Assembly (NCBI RefSeq): GCF_002099195.1
Contig: NZ_NBYX01000033.1
Location: forward strand, 1 to 62,459
Reading direction: 5' to 3'
DNA length: 62,459 nucleotides
Source of the DNA: Burkholderia puraquae
GTDB lineage: Bacteria; Pseudomonadota; Gammaproteobacteria; Burkholderiales; Burkholderiaceae
Numbering within the stretch: position 1 is the first letter of the stretch; each line of letters starts with the position of its first letter. Positions 59,601 through 62,459 of the stretch are shown in pieces. Under the pieces are notes generated by a model. That model saw only the letters and a program-made list of their open reading frames with translations, made no database searches and had not been told where the DNA came from. The position numbers and the translations under genes are program-made.

Positions 59601-60146
59601 GCCGAGTCGAAACGCCAGGAAGCGCTGGCGGCGATGGGCGATGCAGCCGAACAGTATCTGGAGGCGGCCACCGCGAGCCGGTTGCTGAAGTGGGCGACGG
59701 ATCGCTATCGCGACCAGAAGCAGGGGCCGATGCTCAGGCGCGCGGGCGAGATCTTCGCTGGGCTCACGCTGGGCGAATTCGCACGGCTGACCGTCGACAC
59801 CGAACGGACGCCGCCTGCACTGTATGCACGGCGGACGAAGGGCGCGTCGGTCGAGGTCGCCGGGTTGAGCGAAGGGACGCGTGACCAGTTGTTCCTCGCG
59901 CTGCGGATCGCGGCGCTGGAACTGCAGCTCGGCAGCCGGACCGCGCTGCCGTTCGTGGCCGACGACCTGTTCATCAACTTCGACGATGCGCGCGCGAAGG
60001 CCGGCCTCGATGCGCTGCGCGATCTGTCGACGCGAACCCAGGTGCTGTTCCTGACGCACCACGACCACCTGCTCCCGCTCGTGAGGGACGTGTTCGGCGC
60101 GCGGGTCAACGTGGTCGAGCTGCAGCGCGCGCCGGTGGACGCGTGA
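56676..60146 (+). CDS. SbcC/YhaN-like AAA ATPase (Rad50 type)
   Basis: A 1156-residue ATPase with the P-loop VGPNEAGKSTI (about 32-42), long coiled coils (about 170-950), the ABC signature LSEGTRDQLFLALRIAAL (about 1063-1080) and Walker B LPFVADDLFINFDD (about 1090), giving the head-coil-coil-head plan of SbcC/Rad50. A CxxC zinc hook is not evident at mid-chain, as in the YhaN branch. Four bases after the nuclease gene. A GTG three bases upstream (56673) is an alternative start. Confidence 0.9.
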   Translation: MRINQLDLIKYGKFTDETLRFPSAREDFHVIVGPNEAGKSTIRTAVSELLFGMKLQTPLDFLHSTPELRIGGVLESGTGELAFHRARGRSPLRTPADDKLPDDYLAAVLDGATREFFEQMFGLDHGRLVDGGRSILDASDKLGQVLFESAAGVGSLGPVREELDARAVELWAPRRSGSAFALAETSFNEAVTELKTVQVRTRDWVERKDAREAVEQQIEQARAEQRRLEALRSKLERVRRLAPYLKELTVKDAALAELGAVVELPPTAYADLLKAQGDLAAEQKVLEERRADLLAKRQAREAIDADADTLALEADIEALDRLRGACMNHAQDLLLLGADVERHLSAAFQAAAQLDWPTDEASLRASLPTALSLKTVANLLREHGALHQALAGARESLDERTRELAQVQEQQARLSTVDVPEALRAALADAQGFRNSGPREQALEHEIAAAERTLSDALDALGQWRMPVDTLRALDVPSAARLGALLKEDSERASAAAAARDARDGALEELERLELREKHFAENHKVVTTADVLAARARRDGAWGDIRNGTVDLATGAPAVDDAIRLADELVDAQLGATQAAATLQSLRQQVESARAGVSRRQAALDERERELAAHRDAWAALATTAAVPGMPLAAMGDWLAKRDTVFAAQADLDRQRREFDTIRAARAGAETALRAALRTVSRGGESDGLAALVAIAETFVQSAEKARAQQDSLEDRAREAERGCATAQSRAGHAQTAYDAWHAQWRDALADAKLSASAATLAAAEGALGLANAVTAELADADAPRNRIAAIRAELAALEAGARRLAAALAPEWLTSSDWPDVARRLTMRLAAAREVARAIGRADEAVRQADGKVADAAAAVAGADARIQPLLQLAGVASIDAALPLAERSDRQRQLRQAVDAAHEALVRDGDGLPRSAVEAEVAEQEIADVPAHLEAVKQSLGDVGKRLNALSQQQVVADQAFGAIDGQANAAVAESKRQEALAAMGDAAEQYLEAATASRLLKWATDRYRDQKQGPMLRRAGEIFAGLTLGEFARLTVDTERTPPALYARRTKGASVEVAGLSEGTRDQLFLALRIAALELQLGSRTALPFVADDLFINFDDARAKAGLDALRDLSTRTQVLFLTHHDHLLPLVRDVFGARVNVVELQRAPVDA

Positions 60147-60267
60147 TGCGGGGCGCGCGAGGATGCCGGCGCACGGGCAGCGTCGTCGCGTACAGGTAGT
60201 ATGAGCGGTTCCGAAATGCGCGCGGCCGGTTCTGCCGGTCGCGGGTCTGGCCACACGAGGGGTGAAT

Positions 60268-60792
60268 ATGAAAAAGCTGGTAGCCGCCATCGCGTTTGCG
60301 GCGGACAAGCATCGCAATCAGCGGCGCAAGGATGAAGAAGCGTCGCCGTACATCAATCATCCGATCGCGCTCGCCGACGTGCTGGCCAACGAGGCCGGCG
60401 TCGAGGACGAGCGCGTGATCGTCGCGGCCGTGCTGCACGACACGGTCGAGGATACCGAGACGACCGAGCAGGAATTGCTGCGGTTGTTCGGCAAGGACGT
60501 GGCGGACATCGTGATGGAAGTCACCGACGACAAGTCGTTGCCGAAGGAGGAGCGCAAGCGCCTGCAGGTCGAGCATGCGGCGACCATCAGCCGGCGCGCG
60601 AAGCTCGTGAAGCTCGCCGACAAGATCTGCAACCTGCGCGACATCGCGCGGCACCCGCCCGCGGACTGGCCGCTCGAGCGCAAGCAGGCGTACTTCGACT
60701 GGGCGAAGTCGGTCGTCGATCCGATGCGCGGCGTGCATCCTGGTCTCGAGGCGATCTTCGACGCCGCCTACGACGCACGGCCGGCGGACTGA
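60268..60792 (+). CDS. HD-domain (p)ppGpp hydrolase-like protein (MESH1 type)
   Basis: A 174-residue small alarmone hydrolase-like protein: FAADKHRNQRRKDEEASPYINHPIALADVL and VAAVLHDTVEDTETTEQEL hold the HD metal site and the ED pair needed for hydrolysis; KLADKICNLRDIA is the third motif. There is no synthetase domain. It may remove ppGpp or a related nucleotide. ATG 60268 follows GAGGGG. Confidence 0.88.
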   Translation: MKKLVAAIAFAADKHRNQRRKDEEASPYINHPIALADVLANEAGVEDERVIVAAVLHDTVEDTETTEQELLRLFGKDVADIVMEVTDDKSLPKEERKRLQVEHAATISRRAKLVKLADKICNLRDIARHPPADWPLERKQAYFDWAKSVVDPMRGVHPGLEAIFDAAYDARPAD

Positions 60793-60801
60793 GGCACCCG
60801 C

Positions 60802-61490
60802 ATGCGATCGGCCCGATCCGTCGGATCCGCCGCGCGGCAATCGCCAGCCGTGGCAGGTGTGGATGTGGGCGGCGAAAAGAAGCAATGCGATCTCGTGATC
60901 CTGCGCGGACCAACGGTCGTCTGCCGCGAGGAGCGGATCGCGCCCGAGGCGGTGCCTGCGCTGTGTCTCGCCCATGACGTCGTGGCCGTCGGTGTCGACG
61001 CACCGAGCCTGTGGTGGACGGGAAGCGGGCGCCGGGCGGCCGAACAGGCGCTCGCGCGCGAACGGATCTCGTGCTTTCCGACGCCGTCGCGGGAGCAGGC
61101 GGTCGCGAGCGCGTCAGGCTTCTTCGACTGGATGTTCATGGGAGAGCGTGTCTATCGCGCGCTCGCGGATGTTTATCCGCTGCTGAGCGGCGCGCACTAT
61201 GCGGGCGGACGCGCGAGCTTTGAGACCTATCCGTATGCGATCACCTGCGCGATGCTGGGCAGGCCGTTGCATCGGCGAAGCAGAAACGCAACCAGCGCCG
61301 GCAATTGCTGGAGCGACTGGGGATCGACGTGTCGACACTGAAGTCCGTCGATGCGCGAGACGCGACCCTGTGCGCGTTGACGGCGCAATACGTCATCGAC
61401 GGGAATGCGCACGCGTATGGCGATACGGAGGGCGGATATATCCGTGTGCCGATCGTGAGCGAAGCGATCGTTCTCGACACACTGTCGTAG
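60802..61490 (+). pseudogene. Frameshifted DUF429 family gene
   Basis: The first frame (AGVDVGGEKKQCDLVILRG; VGVDAPSLWW; SFETYPYAITCAMLGRPLH) is a DUF429 protein up to about 61270; the family sequence then goes on in another frame (ASAKQKRNQRRQLLERLGID, to DTEGGYIRVPI, stop at 61490). One base has been lost near 61268-61276. The gene is therefore broken or holds a sequencing error. Confidence 0.8.
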
Positions 61491-61659
61491 CGTCATGCGG
61501 CCCGTGCGAGGGGCGTGGCGAAAAGGTGAGCTTTTGCGGGAGGGGCGTGGCCTGCGCGGCGACGAAGGCGTCAGGCTGTGATTACCGGCCGGCAAGTATC
61601 GGAATGGCTGGCGCACGCGGCATGACGCCGGTGCGCTACACGATCCCGAGCGGCGTTGC

Positions 61660-62097
61660 TCAATCCTCGAGGATGGCTTTCGGTACGCTGGACAGATCGC
61701 AGGCTTGCGCCTGTTCGAAGTAGCCTTCGGCATCGTCGATCATCACGACCGCGACGTCGATCAGCTCGTCGAGCCGTTGCAGCAGCGATTCACGCCACTC
61801 GATGTCTTCGTCGCGCTCGGGCGTCTTGTCCAGTTGCTCGATGATCGAGTCGGCCGTCTGCAGGAAGGGAATCGCCTGCTGATAGTTTTCGATCGAGACC
61901 AGCGCCGCGTTGCGTGCGCCGACGAGTCGCTCGCGGTGCTCGTCCGCCAGTTCGGATTCGCCGCTGATTCGCGGCAATACATCCGAAATGCGTTGCAGAA
62001 GCGGCGGAGCCTGTTCTTCCAGGATGATGGCGCGCTCGCGCAGCGCTGCATATTCGTCGCGAAGGTCGGCGTCGCCGGGTTGAGTGGTGCTGTCCAT
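61660..62097 (-). CDS. Hypothetical acidic helical protein
   Basis: A 145-residue acidic protein predicted almost all helical (LRDEYAALRERAIILEEQAPPLLQRI; LLQRLDELIDVAVVMIDDAEGYFEQAQ), without signal or membrane segment. No family recognised. ATG 62097 was chosen; an in-frame ATG at 62130 is possible. Confidence 0.6.
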   Translation of the reverse strand: MDSTTQPGDADLRDEYAALRERAIILEEQAPPLLQRISDVLPRISGESELADEHRERLVGARNAALVSIENYQQAIPFLQTADSIIEQLDKTPERDEDIEWRESLLQRLDELIDVAVVMIDDAEGYFEQAQACDLSSVPKAILED

Positions 62098-62248
62098 CGT
62101 GGATATGAGTGCGTGGTTCGGTCGCGGCATGATACTCGACCGCACCAGATTCCTTGTCCGTTCCGCGACCTCATATATAGGGGGCGAGAGGCATACGTCA
62201 CATCAATAGTGGGTGGCTCGCGTTGCGTTACGCGGCCCGCCGAGCCCC

Positions 62249-62284
62249 AAGCCCCCGTGCGCGTCAGCGCACGGGGGCTTTTTC
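62249..62284 (+). terminator. Rho-independent terminator
   Basis: 14-base arms (62249-62262 and 62267-62280) with a 4-base loop and a T-rich tail to 62284. No plus-strand gene is visible just before it, so it may serve a short transcript or act on both strands. Confidence 0.85.
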
Positions 62285-62305
62285 AAAATATTTTCACAAA
62301 GGGGC

Positions 62306-62334
62306 TTGCGCGGACGGGGGCGGGTGCTTAGAAT
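62306..62334 (+). promoter_or_regulatory. Sigma-70-like promoter near the window end
   Basis: TTGCGC (62306-62311), 17-base spacer, TAGAAT (62329-62334). The gene it drives lies beyond the window. The remaining 125 bases hold no coding frame that can be supported. Confidence 0.55.
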
Positions 62335-62459
62335 CACGCCTCTTTCGCGCTAACGGAAACGCAGCGCGGAAGAGGGAAGCAGGGTCGGTGGTGTGCTGCA
62401 GTCTGGGGCGCGCAGCTGGCCTGGAAGATGAGCCCCGCAGTCGCAACGATGTAGTGTAG

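Noticed and set aside
62223..62459. Plus-strand frame running to the window end
   Set aside because: It runs across a strong terminator and a promoter; composition is not protein-like.
1..62459. CRISPR arrays, tRNA or rRNA genes
   Set aside because: No regularly spaced repeats and no tRNA- or rRNA-like sequence were noticed on reading; a dedicated scan (tRNAscan-SE, CRISPR finder) would settle it.

Overview
The window is GC-rich (about 65-70%), with the strong GC3 bias, gene families and operon style of Burkholderia, most likely the B. cepacia complex or a close plant/environment-associated relative. This is inferred from gene content (NodT-type efflux channel, DUF4148 protein, Ralstonia/Burkholderia-type Hrp genes); no rRNA or other species marker is present.

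Layout: (1) 1-4.9 kb holds ordinary genes: the end of an RND efflux outer-membrane channel, a dienelactone hydrolase, a DUF4148 protein, a GlxA-type regulator divergent from an HD-domain protein, and a LysR remnant. (2) 4.9-22.7 kb is a nearly complete type III secretion system (T3SS) of the Hrp2 (Ralstonia/Xanthomonas) family: hrpB1-sctI-J-K-L-N-O-T leftward, sctU-V-P-Q-R-S-hpaA rightward, then sctD, an HrpD6-like gene, a needle/pilin-like gene, a CesT-type chaperone and the master activator HrpB. (3) 22.8-29.7 kb holds accessory genes: a repeat protein, an acetyltransferase, an HrpB1 paralogue, a harpin-like protein, and a histidine kinase - response regulator - degenerate secretin operon. 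(4) 29.9-40.8 kb is a type IVb pilus cluster of the R64/TcpQ kind, with a divergently oriented PilT-like ATPase. (5) 40.9-42.7 kb is the T3SS secretin sctC, separated from hrpB by regions 3 and 4. (6) 42.7-62.5 kb is a mixed flank: an IS scar, a RES/Xre toxin-antitoxin pair, a tyrosine-recombinase relative without catalytic residues, a LysR/sulfotransferase-like/permease unit, a gamma-glutamyltransferase, several secreted hypotheticals, an SbcD/SbcC-like pair, a MESH1-like hydrolase and a frameshifted DUF429 gene.

The main result is a coherent set of HrpB (hrp_II/PIP) boxes, TTCG-N16-TTCG, found by eye at eight places. Six are followed 30-31 bases after TTCGB by a YANNNT -10 element; the other two have near-matches at 32 bases. 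They lie upstream of the three structural T3SS units, sctC, and four genes outside the apparatus: 4857-5453 (-), 22820-23644 (-), 24823-25308 (-) and 25600-26142 (+). This marks those four as members of the local HrpB regulon, and three of them as good candidates for new secreted T3SS substrates. No such box was found in front of the pilus operon, so the pilus appears to be a separately controlled module lying between hrpB and its secretin.
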